Of a stretch of 64,000 nucleotides of DNA, positions 1 through 9,824 are shown piece after piece. The DNA comes from Sedimentitalea arenosa (lineage in GTDB: Bacteria; Pseudomonadota; Alphaproteobacteria; Rhodobacterales; Rhodobacteraceae), in contig NZ_JAELVR010000013.1 of NCBI RefSeq assembly GCF_016428585.1, forward strand, positions 62,001 through 126,000, written 5' to 3'. How positions within the stretch are numbered: the stretch's first letter is position 1; every line of letters begins with the position of its first letter. The notes below the pieces were generated by a model. It had not been told where the DNA came from, did no database searches, and was given only the letters and a program-made list of their open reading frames with translations. Position numbers and translations under genes: made by a program.

Positions 1-611
1 CCTCGCAGTATTCCGCCGCGCAGACCCGCAACAATGGCGGCCGGATGAACTGGATCGACCTGAACACGCTGCCGCCGGGGCTGCGGCCGCTGATCCTCGA
101 ACTGACGCCGGGCGACGTGACCGACCCGATCAACCTCCCCGACGCGGTGGCCCTGTTCCAGATGCGCGGCATCCAGGAAACCGCCAGCGCCGCGCCGCGC
201 TATTCGGCCATCGACTACGCGATGTATTACATCCCCGGCGGACGCACCCCCGAGGCGCTCGGGACCGCCGCCCAGATCGCGGCCAGCATCAACACCTGCG
301 ACGACCTCTACGGCATCAACAAGGGCCAGCCGCCCGAGCGGCTGGAGCGCGAGAGCCGCGCGCCGGGCCAGATCCCCAACGACGTGGCCGTCGAACTGGC
401 CAAGCTCGACGAGGGCGAGATCTCGACCACGCTGACCCGCTCGGGCGGTCAGACGCTCGTGCTGCTGATGCTCTGCAGCCGCACCGCCGACCTGAACCAG
501 GACGCCTCGCGCGAGGAGGTCGCCGGCGCCCTCGTCCAGCAACGCCTCGCCGCCTCGGCGCAGAGCCTTCTCGACCAGCTGCGCGCCGACGCCGTGATCG
601 TCGAACGATGA
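1..611 (+). CDS. surA: Peptidylprolyl isomerase, SurA-like (C-terminal part)
   Basis: Periplasmic parvulin-type prolyl isomerase and chaperone for outer-membrane proteins. The reading frame is open from the window edge, so the N-terminus lies upstream. The first visible residues (SQYSAAQTRNNGG, then LPPGLRPLIL and LTPGDVTDPI) match the end of one parvulin repeat, and a second, more divergent repeat follows. The family is known to escort porins and LptD. The gene ends in an ATGA overlap with pdxA, and the order surA-pdxA-rsmA is usual in Rhodobacterales. The family call rests on the parvulin pattern and on this gene order. Confidence 0.8.
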   Translation, partial: SQYSAAQTRNNGGRMNWIDLNTLPPGLRPLILELTPGDVTDPINLPDAVALFQMRGIQETASAAPRYSAIDYAMYYIPGGRTPEALGTAAQIAASINTCDDLYGINKGQPPERLERESRAPGQIPNDVAVELAKLDEGEISTTLTRSGGQTLVLLMLCSRTADLNQDASREEVAGALVQQRLAASAQSLLDQLRADAVIVER

Positions 612-1570
612 GGCCCCCGGTCGCGCTGACCTGCGGCGAACCCGCCGGGATCGGGCCCGAACTGGCACTGAAGGCCTGGCAGACCCTGCGCGACACCTGC
701 CCGCTGGTCTGGATCGGCGACCCCCGCCACCTCCCCGAAGGCGCCCCCGTCACACTGGTCGACGATCCGGCCCAGGCCGTCGCCGCCAGCGCCGCCGCGC
801 TGCCCGTCCTGCCGCACCGCTTCGCCCGCGAGACGGTTCCCGGCACGCCCGACCCGTCCAATGCCCGCGGCGTGATCGAGGTCATCGAACGCGCGGTCGC
901 CCTGGTGCAGACCGGCAAGGCCAGCGCCGTCTGCACCGCGCCGATCCACAAGAAGGCGCTGATCGACGGCGCCGGCTTCGCCTATCCGGGCCATACCGAA
1001 TTCCTCGCCGCGCTCGGCGGCTGCGACCGCGTGGTGATGATGCTGGCCAGCGAGCGGCTCCGCGTGGTGCCCGCGACGATCCACATCGCGCTGGCCGAGG
1101 TGCCCAAGGCCCTCACCCCCGACCTGCTGCGCGAGACGATCCGCATCACCGCCGACGGGCTGCGCCGCCGGTTCGGAATTGCGGCGCCCCGTATCGCGGT
1201 GGCCGGCCTCAACCCCCACGCCGGCGAAGGCGGCGCGATGGGGCGCGAGGAGCTCGACTGGATCGCGCCGCTTCTGGCCGAGATCGCCGCCGACGGGCTG
1301 TCCGTCAGCGGCCCGCATCCCGCCGACACGCTGTTTCACGCGGCCGCGCGCACGCGCTATGACGCCGCGATCGCGATGTATCACGACCAGGCCCTGATCC
1401 CGATCAAGACGCTGGATTTCGACCGCGGCGTGAACGTGACGCTGGGCCTGCCCTTCGTGCGCACCTCGCCCGATCACGGCACCGCGCTGGACATCGCCGG
1501 CCGCGGCGAGGCCGACCCGACCAGCCTGATCGAGGCGTTGAAACTGGCACAACGCATGGCTTCCGGATGA
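608..1570 (+). CDS. pdxA: 4-hydroxythreonine-4-phosphate dehydrogenase
   Basis: This NAD-dependent enzyme oxidises 4-phosphohydroxy-L-threonine in the DXP-dependent pathway to pyridoxal phosphate, in the cytoplasm. The 320-residue length is normal for the family. Metal-binding histidines are visible in [18 protein letters not shown] and [11 protein letters not shown]. The start is fixed by the 4-bp ATGA overlap with the upstream surA stop. The gene ends in another ATGA overlap with rsmA, so the three genes are almost certainly co-translated. No unusual features were seen. Confidence 0.96.
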   Translation: MRPPVALTCGEPAGIGPELALKAWQTLRDTCPLVWIGDPRHLPEGAPVTLVDDPAQAVAASAAALPVLPHRFARETVPGTPDPSNARGVIEVIERAVALVQTGKASAVCTAPIHKKALIDGAGFAYPGHTEFLAALGGCDRVVMMLASERLRVVPATIHIALAEVPKALTPDLLRETIRITADGLRRRFGIAAPRIAVAGLNPHAGEGGAMGREELDWIAPLLAEIAADGLSVSGPHPADTLFHAAARTRYDAAIAMYHDQALIPIKTLDFDRGVNVTLGLPFVRTSPDHGTALDIAGRGEADPTSLIEALKLAQRMASG

Positions 1571-2409
1571 GCGCCATCGACGCGCTGCCGCCGCTCAGCC
1601 GGGTGATCGCGGATCACGGGCTCAGCGCCCGCAAGTCGCTGGGCCAGAACTTCCTGCTCGACCTCAACCTGACCGCCAAGATCGCCCGCCAGGCGGGCGA
1701 CCTCACCGGCTGCGATGTGCTCGAGATCGGCCCCGGCCCCGGCGGGCTGACCCGCGGTCTGCTGGCCGAGGGCGCACGCCGCGTGCTGGCGGTGGAAAAG
1801 GACAGCCGCTGCATTCCGGCCCTGGAGGAGATCGCCGCCGCCTATCCCGGACGGCTGACGGTGATCGAGGGCGATGCGCTGGAGATCGACCCGCTGGCCC
1901 ACCTGACGCCACCGGTGCGGGTCGCGGCCAACCTGCCCTACAATGTCGGAACCGAACTGCTGGTGCGCTGGCTGACGCCCCCCGACTGGCCGCCCTTCTG
2001 GCAGAGCCTGACGCTGATGTTCCAGCGCGAGGTCGCCGAGCGGATCGTCGCGCAGCCCGGCAGCAAGGCCTATGGCCGGCTCGCGATCCTCGCGCAATGG
2101 CGCTGCGAGGCGCGGATCGTGATGGCGCTGCCGCCCGGCGCCTTCACGCCGCCGCCCAAGGTGGCCAGCGCCGTGGTGCACCTGACCGCCCTGCCGGAAC
2201 CGCGCTTCCCGGCGGATGCGGCGGTCCTGTCGCGGGTGGTCGCCGCCGCCTTCAACCAACGCCGCAAGATGCTGCGCGCCGCGCTCAGGGGGCTGGCGCC
2301 GGATATCGAGGAGGTTCTGCGCGCGGCCGGGATCGCCCCCACCGAGCGGGCCGAACAGGTGTCGCTCGAGGGCTTCTGCGCCCTCGCCCGCACCTTGGCC
2401 GCCCGCTAG
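1567..2409 (+). CDS. rsmA: 16S rRNA (adenine1518/1519-N6)-dimethyltransferase
   Basis: KsgA/RsmA dimethylates two adjacent adenines in helix 45 of 16S rRNA late in small-subunit assembly, using SAM. The 280-residue protein has the N-terminal GQNFLLD motif, the SAM-binding EIGPGPGG loop and the NLPYNVGT catalytic motif, followed by the usual C-terminal helical domain (FNQRRKMLR). The start overlaps the pdxA stop (ATGA). It converges with the DUF4167 gene, with 6 bp between the two stop codons. Confidence 0.96.
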   Translation: MSAIDALPPLSRVIADHGLSARKSLGQNFLLDLNLTAKIARQAGDLTGCDVLEIGPGPGGLTRGLLAEGARRVLAVEKDSRCIPALEEIAAAYPGRLTVIEGDALEIDPLAHLTPPVRVAANLPYNVGTELLVRWLTPPDWPPFWQSLTLMFQREVAERIVAQPGSKAYGRLAILAQWRCEARIVMALPPGAFTPPPKVASAVVHLTALPEPRFPADAAVLSRVVAAAFNQRRKMLRAALRGLAPDIEEVLRAAGIAPTERAEQVSLEGFCALARTLAAR

Positions 2410-2415
2410 GCGCCT

Positions 2416-2979
2416 TTACTCGGCCGCTTCCGGATTGTCGTTGGACTCGGGCTTGGGCTTGGCATCGGCCTTGACCGCGGGCTTGCGCGCGCGCGGCTTG
2501 CGGGCCGGCTTCTTGGGCGCGCTTTCCGGCGTCTCGACCAGGCCGCTGTCGTTGCCGTCGTCGCTGTCGCCGCCCAGGTCCAGAACGTCCGGCTGCGGTG
2601 CCGAGGACGGATCGTTGCCCGACGGCGCGTTGGCGGCTTCGCGCTCCTGGCGCTCGGCGCGTTCGCGGTCGCGTTCGGCCTGGCGCTCGCGGTTCTGCCG
2701 CTCCTGCTCCTCGCGCCGCGCATCCATCTCGCGCTGCGCCTCGCTCAGCAGGCGCAGGTAATGCTCGGCATGCTGCTGGAAATTCTCGGTGGCAACCCGA
2801 TCATTGGACAGCTGCGCATCGCGCGCCAGCTGGTTGTATTTCTCGATGATCTGCTGCGGCGTGCCCCGCACCTTGCCTTCGGGACCGGAACTGTCGAACA
2901 CGCGGTTGATGACATTCCCGCCGCTCTGCGGACGGTTGCGGTTGGATTTCGACCGCGAACGTGATTTGGACGATCTCAT
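2416..2979 (-). CDS. DUF4167 domain protein
   Basis: A 187-residue protein with a very basic N-terminus (RSSKSRSRSKSNRNRP), then the conserved DUF4167 block (NVINRVFDSSGPEGKVRGTPQQIIEKY to about residue 90). A charged Arg/Glu-rich segment and an Ala/Lys/Pro-rich tail follow. The family is widespread in Alphaproteobacteria and commonly lies next to prmC-prfA, as here. Its function is unknown to me; the basic, low-complexity composition suggests nucleic-acid or ribosome association, which is inference. A 235-bp gap separates it from prmC, so it may have its own promoter. Confidence 0.85.
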   Translation of the reverse strand: MRSSKSRSRSKSNRNRPQSGGNVINRVFDSSGPEGKVRGTPQQIIEKYNQLARDAQLSNDRVATENFQQHAEHYLRLLSEAQREMDARREEQERQNRERQAERDRERAERQEREAANAPSGNDPSSAPQPDVLDLGGDSDDGNDSGLVETPESAPKKPARKPRARKPAVKADAKPKPESNDNPEAAE

Positions 2980-3214
2980 GTGACTAGTGTCAGCCTTGTC
3001 TTCCGTGTCTGTCGATCCGTTTCACGCCTCTTGCGTTCAGTTCTACCGGATCATCGACTTTTTGGGCTTGGCGTTGCATGGGGGCCGCGAACGGCACCGG
3101 ACGAGGCAACGCTTCTGAGTAAACACGTCCTGCGCCCACAGACAAGGGTTTCAAGACAGTTTTTCGCAAATTCCATGTCAAAAACGCCATTTTTGGCGGT
3201 TTCAAGCGACGGTC

Positions 3215-4048
3215 TCAGCCATTTTCCGCGCGGATCACGCGCGGGCGGCGGTCCATGTCGAGGATCGTTCCGATGCCGCTCAGCCCCGCCTCGGCCAGCA
3301 ATCCGCCCACCGCCTCGGCCTGTGTCGGGCCGATTTCCAGCAGCACCCGACCACCCGGCGCCAGGTGCGCGCCCAGCCCCGCTGCGATGGCCCGATAGGC
3401 GCCCAGCCCGTCGCCGCCATCGGTCAGAGCCATTTCCGGTTCATGCCGCCGCACCTCGTCCTGCAGGTCCGCCATCTCGCCCTTGGCGATATAGGGCGGG
3501 TTGGCGACGATCAGGTCGAACTGCCCGGTGACCGCGCCGAACCAGTCCGATTGCAGGATCTCCGCCCGCGCCTGCACCCGGTGCAACACCGCGTTGGCGC
3601 TGGCCTGCAGGCAGGCGGCTTCGGACAGGTCGATGCCCACGCCCGTGGCGTCCGGGGTTTCGGCCAGCAGCGTCACCAGGATGCAGCCCGAGCCCACGCC
3701 GAGGTCCAGTACCCGCGAGAACGGCGCCGACAGCGCCGCCTCCACAAGGGTTTCGGTCTCCGGGCGCGGGTCCAGCACGTCGCCGCTGATCTTGAAGCGG
3801 CGGCCATAGAAGGCACGCTCGCCCAACAGGTGCGACACCGGCACCCGCACCGCGCGCAGCGCGATCAGCTGCTCGTAGCGTTCGCCCACGTCCGGCGCCA
3901 GGTCCTCGGGCGCGATCAGGGTGACCCGGGCGGCCTCGATCCGGGCGGCATGGGCCAGCAGGATACGCGCGTCCCGCGCCGGCTCGTCGATCCCGGCGGC
4001 GCGCAGGCGCGCCGTGGCGGCGACCATGGCCTGCGCGGCGGTCGTCAC
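3215..4048 (-). CDS. prmC: Release factor glutamine N5-methyltransferase
   Basis: PrmC methylates the glutamine of the GGQ motif in class-1 release factors, raising termination efficiency. In this 277-residue protein the SAM loop ([14 protein letters not shown]) and the catalytic NPPYI motif are both visible, with the family's helical N-terminal domain before them. The start overlaps the prfA stop by four bases (ATGA). The enzyme is therefore made together with its substrate RF1, a standard arrangement. Confidence 0.96.
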   Translation of the reverse strand: MTTAAQAMVAATARLRAAGIDEPARDARILLAHAARIEAARVTLIAPEDLAPDVGERYEQLIALRAVRVPVSHLLGERAFYGRRFKISGDVLDPRPETETLVEAALSAPFSRVLDLGVGSGCILVTLLAETPDATGVGIDLSEAACLQASANAVLHRVQARAEILQSDWFGAVTGQFDLIVANPPYIAKGEMADLQDEVRRHEPEMALTDGGDGLGAYRAIAAGLGAHLAPGGRVLLEIGPTQAEAVGGLLAEAGLSGIGTILDMDRRPRVIRAENG

Positions 4049-5097
4049 GCGCCCATCTCCGCCAGCATCCGGGCCTTGTCATCCGCACTCAGCGCGTCGA
4101 TCACCTCGTCGAGGTCCCCCTGCATCACCTGGTCCAGCTTGTAGAGCGTCAGGTTGATGCGGTGATCCGTCATCCGTCCCTGCGGGAAGTTGTAGGTGCG
4201 GATGCGCTCGGAGCGGTCGCCGCTGCCGACCTGCGCCGCGCGGCTGGCCGAACGCTCGCTGTCCACGCGCTGGCGCTCCAGGTCGTAGAGCCGCGATTTC
4301 AGCACCTGCATCGCGATCTCCCGGTTGCGGTGCTGCGATTTCTCGGAACTGGTGACGACGATGCCGGTGGGCAGATGGGTGATGCGCACCGCGGAATCGG
4401 TGGTGTTCACGTGCTGCCCGCCCGCGCCCGACGATCGCATCGTGTCGATTCGGATGTCGCCCGGATCGACCTGCACGTCCACGTCCTCCGCCTCGGGCAG
4501 CACCGCGACGGTGGCGGCGCTGGTGTGGATGCGCCCGCCGCTCTCGGTGGTCGGCACCCGCTGCACCCGGTGCACGCCGCTCTCGTATTTCATCCGGGCG
4601 AACACGTTCTGTCCCTTGATATGGGCGACCAGCTCCTTGATCCCGCCCAGCTCGGTCGCCTGCTCCTCGACGATGTCAAAGCTCCAGCCCCGCGCCTCGG
4701 CATAGCGTTGGTACATCCTGAGCAGGTCTGCGGCGAACAGCGCCGCCTCGTCGCCCCCGGTGCCGGGCCGGATCTCGAGAATCGCGGGCCGCGCGTCGGC
4801 CTCGTCGCGCGGCAGCAGCGCCAGTTGCAGCGCATGTTCCGCCTCGCGCAGGCGCGCGCGCAGCAGCGGCAGCTCCTCCTCCGCCAGCTCGCGCATGTCC
4901 GCATCCGCCAGCATCGCCTCGGCCTCGGCCAGTTCCCCGACGAGCCCGCGATAGCTGTCGATCTGCTCGACCACCGGGCGCAGGTCGGAATATTCCTTGG
5001 CAAGCCTGGCGATCTCGCCCCCGCCGCCACCGGACATCGCGGCTTCCAGATACTGAAACCGTTGCACGATCTGATGGAGGCGTTCGTCTGGAACCAT
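4045..5097 (-). CDS. prfA: Peptide chain release factor 1
   Basis: RF1 recognises UAA and UAG stop codons and triggers peptidyl-tRNA hydrolysis. The GGQ motif ([17 protein letters not shown]) and the [13 protein letters not shown] block are intact. I chose the start at [11 protein letters not shown], giving 350 residues, because relatives begin there. In-frame upstream starts exist at 5115 (ATG) and 5139 (GTG) and would add 6 or 14 residues; neither has a clear ribosome-binding site. It is followed by prmC with an ATGA overlap. Confidence 0.95.
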   Translation of the reverse strand: MVPDERLHQIVQRFQYLEAAMSGGGGGEIARLAKEYSDLRPVVEQIDSYRGLVGELAEAEAMLADADMRELAEEELPLLRARLREAEHALQLALLPRDEADARPAILEIRPGTGGDEAALFAADLLRMYQRYAEARGWSFDIVEEQATELGGIKELVAHIKGQNVFARMKYESGVHRVQRVPTTESGGRIHTSAATVAVLPEAEDVDVQVDPGDIRIDTMRSSGAGGQHVNTTDSAVRITHLPTGIVVTSSEKSQHRNREIAMQVLKSRLYDLERQRVDSERSASRAAQVGSGDRSERIRTYNFPQGRMTDHRINLTLYKLDQVMQGDLDEVIDALSADDKARMLAEMGA

Positions 5098-5159
5098 GCG
5101 CGCGGTGTCCGACATCGCAGGGCTTTGGTCAAGAGGCACGCTGTGCTAGGATTCGCACC

Positions 5160-5450
5160 ATGAGAGTTCTGACCTGCCTATCGCTGATGCTCGCCGTCTC
5201 CCCCGCCCTCGCCGACGTGACGGGCCCCAACGGCAAGGTGCAGGATTGCTACTGCACCGACACCTCCGGCGCCCGGGTCGAACTGGGCGAGACGATCTGC
5301 CTGCACGTGGACGGGCGCATGTTCATGGCGCAATGCCAGATGTCGCTGAACGTGCCGATGTGGCGCGAGGTCAGCAAGGGCTGCCTGTCATCCCGCCTGC
5401 AGAGCGTCGATCCAGCCCTCGACCCGCTCCCGGTTCACTCCCAGATCTGA
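5160..5450 (+). CDS. Small secreted protein of unknown function
   Basis: A 96-residue protein with a clear signal peptide (MRVLTCLSLMLAVSPALA, likely cut after ALA) and four cysteines in the mature part (DCYC, ETIC, MAQC) that could form disulfides in the periplasm, plus a fifth near the end (KGCLSS). I do not recognise the family. It is divergent from prfA. Its last 63 bases overlap the 3' end of the convergent DUF1499 gene, so the extreme C-terminus is coded on both strands. Confidence 0.7.
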   Translation: MRVLTCLSLMLAVSPALADVTGPNGKVQDCYCTDTSGARVELGETICLHVDGRMFMAQCQMSLNVPMWREVSKGCLSSRLQSVDPALDPLPVHSQI

Positions 5451-5807
5451 CCGCCCGAACCGCGCCCGGCCGTGGATCACCAGGCTGTCGCCCTCGCGGC
5501 GCACCGTGGTATAGTCGGGAAAGCCCATCACCGCGCTGCGGGTCACGTAGGTCACCATGCCCTCCTCGACCGTGCCGGCCAGCGGCTTGGTGCGCGGCGT
5601 CGACAGGATGATCGCGTCCAGCCGCGACAGCGTGTCCGGCCCCGCCTCGATCACCCGCACCACGCCGTTGCTTCGGTCGCGGTCCTCGCTGATGCCCTCG
5701 GGCATCGCGTGCCAGACCACCGGGTCGCTCGGCGCCAGCCGGATATAGCCCAGCAGCACCACCACGACCGCCACCAACACCCAGAGCAGCATCATCAGTC
5801 TTCCCAT
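5388..5807 (-). CDS. DUF1499 family membrane-anchored protein
   Basis: A 139-residue protein with one N-terminal membrane segment (about residues 5-21, LLWVLVAVVVVLLGYIRL) followed by a DUF1499-like soluble domain, probably periplasmic. The end pattern SDLGVNRERVEGWIDAL is typical of the family. Function is unknown. It overlaps the convergent small secreted gene by 63 bp at the 3' end. Confidence 0.75.
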   Translation of the reverse strand: MGRLMMLLWVLVAVVVVLLGYIRLAPSDPVVWHAMPEGISEDRDRSNGVVRVIEAGPDTLSRLDAIILSTPRTKPLAGTVEEGMVTYVTRSAVMGFPDYTTVRREGDSLVIHGRARFGRSDLGVNRERVEGWIDALQAG

Positions 5808-5855
5808 GTCCGCCTTGTCCCGGTCGTCCCCTCGCCCGGACCACGGGGCCGGGCG

Positions 5856-6803
5856 TTATCTCTGTTGCACCCCGGGCAGCACGCACAGCAACTCGTAGAG
5901 GAGGTTCGCCCCCGTCAGCGCCGTGTTGCCCGACGGGTCATAAGGCGGCGACACCTCCACCAGATCGCATCCGACGATCCGCAGCCCCTTGAGCGCGCGG
6001 ATCAGCTGCAACGCCTGCGGGGTGGTCAGACCGCCGATCTCCGGCGTCCCGGTGCCCGGCGCATAGGCCGGGTCAAGACTATCGATATCATAGGTCACGT
6101 AAGTCGGCCTATCGCCGATATCGCGACGTATTTCCGCACCCAGCTCGGCCAGCGGATGGTTCCACAGCGCCTCGGCCGGGAACTGCTGGAACCCCCAGCC
6201 GCGCGCCTCGGCGAAATCGGTGGCCGCGTAACCGCTGCCGCGCAGGCCGATCTGATAGGTCTTGTCCGCCTCGATCAGCCCTTCCTCGTAGGCGCGGCGG
6301 AACACCGTGCCGTGGGTCTCGCGCTCGCCGAACATCTCGTCGTTCACATCCGCATGCGCATCCACATGCACCAGCGCCACCGGGCCATGCTTGTCCGCGA
6401 TGGCGCGCAGGATCGGCAGGGTGATCGAATGATCGCCCCCCATCGCCATCGGGATCAGGTCATGCGTGAGGATCGCGCCGTAACTGTCTGATATGATGCT
6501 GATACTGTCAGACAGCGAAAAGGTGTTGATCGCCAGATCCCCGATATCCGCCACCTGCAGGCTGTCAAACGGCGCCGCGCCCGTGGCCATGTTGTAGGGC
6601 CGGATCATCGCGCTTTCCGCGCGGATCTGCTTGGGGCCGAAGCGGGTGCCCGAACGCCACGAGGTGCCGATATCCATCGGGATGCCCAGCACCGCCACGT
6701 CCAGCCCCTCCAGCGCGTTGGCCGCCGGCAGGCGCATGAAGGTGTTCGGCCCGGAGAACCGGGCCAGGTCGTTGCCGCTGATCGGCTGGTTCAGCCGCTT
6801 CAT
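5856..6803 (-). CDS. speB: Agmatinase-family ureohydrolase (paralog 1)
   Basis: A manganese ureohydrolase that releases urea from a guanidino substrate such as agmatine or guanidinobutyrate. The metal-binding motifs are complete: GGDHS, HVDAHADV and DIDSLDPAYAPGTGTPE. The start at MKRLNQPI gives 315 residues and overlaps the upstream paralog's stop by four bases (ATGA); a longer in-frame start at 6830 would run well into that gene. It is third in a coupled unit: M20 amidohydrolase, paralog 2, paralog 1. The substrate cannot be read from the sequence. Confidence 0.88.
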   Translation of the reverse strand: MKRLNQPISGNDLARFSGPNTFMRLPAANALEGLDVAVLGIPMDIGTSWRSGTRFGPKQIRAESAMIRPYNMATGAAPFDSLQVADIGDLAINTFSLSDSISIISDSYGAILTHDLIPMAMGGDHSITLPILRAIADKHGPVALVHVDAHADVNDEMFGERETHGTVFRRAYEEGLIEADKTYQIGLRGSGYAATDFAEARGWGFQQFPAEALWNHPLAELGAEIRRDIGDRPTYVTYDIDSLDPAYAPGTGTPEIGGLTTPQALQLIRALKGLRIVGCDLVEVSPPYDPSGNTALTGANLLYELLCVLPGVQQR

Positions 6804-7762
6804 GCCAGTTTGCGCCAGCCGAGAAGGCACAACAGCTCGGTCGCCACGTGGGCGCCCGCGATCGCCGTCGCGCCGGTGGTGTCGAACGGCGGGCTCACCT
6901 CGACCACGTCGCCGCCCTTGATGTCGATACCCGCGATCCGGCGCAGGATCACCGCCACCTGCGCGCTGGTCAGACCGCCCCAGACCGGCGTGCCGGTGCC
7001 CGGCGCATAGGCCGGGTCCAGCCCGTCGATATCGAATGTCAGATAGGTCGGATGATCGCCCAGGATCGCGCGGATCTTGTCGGCCGTCGCCTCGGGCCCG
7101 ATCGCATGAACCTCGCGCGCGTCGATGATGTTGACGCCCAGCGTGTCCTCGTTGACCGTGCGGATGCCCACCTGCACCGACCGCTTCGGGTCCACGATCC
7201 CCGATTTCACCGCCTTGTAGAACATCGTGCCGTGATCGACGCGGCTCATGTCGTCATCGGCCCAGGTGTCGGTATGGGCGTCGAACTGCAACAGCGCCAT
7301 CGGCCCGAACTTCTCGGCATAGGCCTTCAGGATCGGGAAACTGATATAGTGATCGCCCCCCAGCGTGACCGACGCCGCCCCGGCCTCGAGGATGCCGCGG
7401 ATATGCGCCGTCACCCGGTCGGGAAAGGCCGGGATGTCGGCATAGTCAAACGCCATGTCGCCGTAATCGGCGATGGCCAGATCGCTCAGCACGTCGATCG
7501 GCCAGCCATAGGGCGGATCGAAAGCCTGCAACGCGCTCGCCTCGCGGATCGCGCGCGGCCCCAGCCGCGTGCCGGGCCGGTTCGTCACCGCCTGGTCGAA
7601 CGGAATGCCGGTCACCGCCACGTCCACGCCGGCCAGGTCCTTGGTATAGCGCCGCCGCAGGAACGAGGTCGCCCCGCCAAAGGCGTTCTCGAAGGACAGC
7701 CCCTTCAGATCGTCCCGGGTAAAGGCCTGATCGACCTGGGTCTTCGCGTCTTCGAGTGCCAT
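6800..7762 (-). CDS. Agmatinase-family ureohydrolase (paralog 2)
   Basis: A 320-residue ureohydrolase similar to its downstream neighbour but clearly diverged. It has FDAHTDTW and DIDGLDPAYAPGTGTPVWGG, but the first motif reads GGDHY where the neighbour has GGDHS. The difference next to the metal ligands suggests a different guanidino substrate or a subunit role, which is inference. Its ATG overlaps the stop of the upstream M20 amidohydrolase by one base (TAATG). Confidence 0.88.
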   Translation of the reverse strand: MALEDAKTQVDQAFTRDDLKGLSFENAFGGATSFLRRRYTKDLAGVDVAVTGIPFDQAVTNRPGTRLGPRAIREASALQAFDPPYGWPIDVLSDLAIADYGDMAFDYADIPAFPDRVTAHIRGILEAGAASVTLGGDHYISFPILKAYAEKFGPMALLQFDAHTDTWADDDMSRVDHGTMFYKAVKSGIVDPKRSVQVGIRTVNEDTLGVNIIDAREVHAIGPEATADKIRAILGDHPTYLTFDIDGLDPAYAPGTGTPVWGGLTSAQVAVILRRIAGIDIKGGDVVEVSPPFDTTGATAIAGAHVATELLCLLGWRKLA

Positions 7763-8937
7763 TATGCCTCCGTTCCGGCCAGCGGTTGCGCCCGCTCGAC
7801 GACGCGGGCGAAGAACGAGGCCCCGACCGGGGCGATCTCGTCGTTGAAATCGTATTTCGGGTGATGCAGCCCGGCGCCGTCCCCCTGCCCCAGGAACAGG
7901 TAGGCACCCGGACGTTCCTGCAGCATATAGGCGAAATCCTCCGCCCCCATCTCGCGCCCAGCCTCGGCCACCACCCGGCCCGCGCCGGCCACGTCACGCG
8001 CCACCTCGGCGGCAAAGGCGGTCTTGTCGGGATCGTTCACCGTCGCCGGATAGCCGGTTTCGTACTCCAGCTCCGCCGTCACCCCGTAGCTGGCCGCCTG
8101 CCCCGCGACGATCGCCGCCATGCGCTCCTTCACCATCGCCTGCACCTTGGGGTCGAAGGTGCGGATCGTGCCGTTCAGATAGGCGGTGTCGGGGATCACG
8201 TTGTTGACCGTCCCCGCGTGGATCTGCGTGACCGAGATCACCAGGTCGTCCAGCGCATAGTTGTTGCGGCTGACGATGGTCTGGAACGCGGTGGCGATCC
8301 CGCAGGCGGCCATCACCGGGTCGCGCGTGTCGTGCGGCATCGCCCCGTGCCCGCCAACGCCCTGCACGTGGACGTGAAAGGAATCCACCGCCGCCATCAG
8401 CGGCCCCGGCGTGGTATAGAACGCGCCCTCGTCAAAGCCCGGCGCATTGTGCAGCGCATAGACCTGGCCGATGTCGAACCGGTCCATCAGACCGTCCTGC
8501 ACCATCACGCCGGCGCCGCCGCCTTCCTCCTCGGCGGGCTGAAAGATCAGCGCGACCCGGCCCGCGAAATTGCGCGTCTCGGCCAGGTAGCGCGCAGCCC
8601 CCAGCAGCATGGTGGTGTGCCCGTCATGGCCGCAGGCATGCATCTTGCCGTCATGGGTGCTGGCATATTCCAGCCCGGTGGCCTCGGTGATCGGCAGCGC
8701 GTCGAAATCCGCGCGCAGGCCAATGGTCGGCCCCGGCGCGCTGCCCTGCACGATGGCGACGATCCCGGTCTGCGCGATGCCCTCGTGCACCTCGTCGACG
8801 CCGAATTCGCGCAGCCGTTCGGCGATATAGGCGGCGGTTTTCGGGCAGTCGAACCCCAGCTCGGGAATGGTATGCAGGTGACGCCGCCAGGCGGTCATGT
8901 CGGCGGCGTAATCCGCTATTCTGTTCACGACGGGCAT
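7762..8937 (-). CDS. M20-family amidohydrolase (hippurate hydrolase-like)
   Basis: A 391-residue zinc peptidase/amidohydrolase of the M20D type. It has ADFDALPI, HACGHDGHTTMLLGAA and EEEGGGAG, which carry the metal ligands and catalytic glutamate, and MGAEDFAYM near the C-terminus. The family hydrolyses N-acyl amino acids, and the exact substrate here is unknown. A good ribosome-binding site (aggag) lies 8 bp before the ATG. It is first in the unit with the two ureohydrolases, suggesting joint degradation of an acylated guanidino compound (inference). It is divergent from mazG. Confidence 0.88.
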   Translation of the reverse strand: MPVVNRIADYAADMTAWRRHLHTIPELGFDCPKTAAYIAERLREFGVDEVHEGIAQTGIVAIVQGSAPGPTIGLRADFDALPITEATGLEYASTHDGKMHACGHDGHTTMLLGAARYLAETRNFAGRVALIFQPAEEEGGGAGVMVQDGLMDRFDIGQVYALHNAPGFDEGAFYTTPGPLMAAVDSFHVHVQGVGGHGAMPHDTRDPVMAACGIATAFQTIVSRNNYALDDLVISVTQIHAGTVNNVIPDTAYLNGTIRTFDPKVQAMVKERMAAIVAGQAASYGVTAELEYETGYPATVNDPDKTAFAAEVARDVAGAGRVVAEAGREMGAEDFAYMLQERPGAYLFLGQGDGAGLHHPKYDFNDEIAPVGASFFARVVERAQPLAGTEA

Positions 8938-8999
8938 GGGGTGGACTCCTGTCTATCTGGATGGATGATGCATCTGACACAGGAACAAAGGCCCCTGCA

Positions 9000-9824
9000 A
9001 TGCCAGATGACACGCTGATAGACGACCGCTCCGCCGGGATCAAACGCCTGCTCGCGATCATGCGCCGGTTGCGCGATCCCGACACCGGCTGCCCCTGGGA
9101 CATCGAACAGGATTTCGCCAGCATCGCGCCCTACACGATCGAGGAGGCCTACGAGGTCGCCGACGCCATCGACCGCGCCGCCTGGGACGAGCTCGAGGGC
9201 GAATTGGGCGATCTGCTGCTGCAGACGGTCTATCACACCCAGATGGGCGAGGAGGCCGGCCATTTCACCTTCGATTCGGTGGTGCAGGCGATCTCCGACA
9301 AGATGGTCGCGCGCCACCCCCATGTCTTCGGAGACCAGTCCCGCGACAAGACCGCCGAACAGCAGACCCGCGACTGGGAGGCGATCAAGGCCGCCGAACG
9401 CGCGGACCAGGCCCGCAAGGGCGCGCTCGACGGCGTCGCCGTCGGCCTGCCCGCCCTGCTGCGCGCCTACAAGCTGCAGAAACGCGCCGCGCGGGTCGGC
9501 TTCGACTGGCCCGATGCGGGCGACGTGCTGGCCAAGATCGCCGAGGAAGCCGCCGAGCTGGTCGAGGCCCGCGACAGCGCCGCGCCCGACCGGATCGAGG
9601 AGGAGTTCGGCGACCTGCTCTTCGTCATGGCCAACCTCGCCCGCCATCTCGGAATCGAGCCCGAGGCCGCGCTGCGCCGCGCCAACGGCAAGTTCATCCG
9701 CCGCTTCGAAGGGGTCGAGGCGCGGCTGCGCGCCCGCGGAAAATCCCCCGAGGACAGCGACCTGGCCGAGATGGACGCGCTCTGGGATGCGGTCAAGGCA
9801 GACGAGCGCCGCCCCAAAGCGTGA
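9000..9824 (+). CDS. mazG: Nucleoside triphosphate pyrophosphohydrolase MazG
   Basis: MazG hydrolyses (d)NTPs to monophosphate and pyrophosphate and helps clean damaged nucleotides. Two MazG-fold repeats are visible: CPWDIEQDFASIAPYTIEEAYEV with ELGDLLLQ, and later KIAEEAAELVEA with EEFGDLLFVMANLARHLGI. The start at MPDDTLID gives 274 residues and has an AAAGG site 8 bp upstream; an in-frame ATG at 8961 would add 13 residues. The 3' end overlaps the convergent sulfotransferase-like gene by 32 bp. Confidence 0.93.
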   Translation: MPDDTLIDDRSAGIKRLLAIMRRLRDPDTGCPWDIEQDFASIAPYTIEEAYEVADAIDRAAWDELEGELGDLLLQTVYHTQMGEEAGHFTFDSVVQAISDKMVARHPHVFGDQSRDKTAEQQTRDWEAIKAAERADQARKGALDGVAVGLPALLRAYKLQKRAARVGFDWPDAGDVLAKIAEEAAELVEARDSAAPDRIEEEFGDLLFVMANLARHLGIEPEAALRRANGKFIRRFEGVEARLRARGKSPEDSDLAEMDALWDAVKADERRPKA

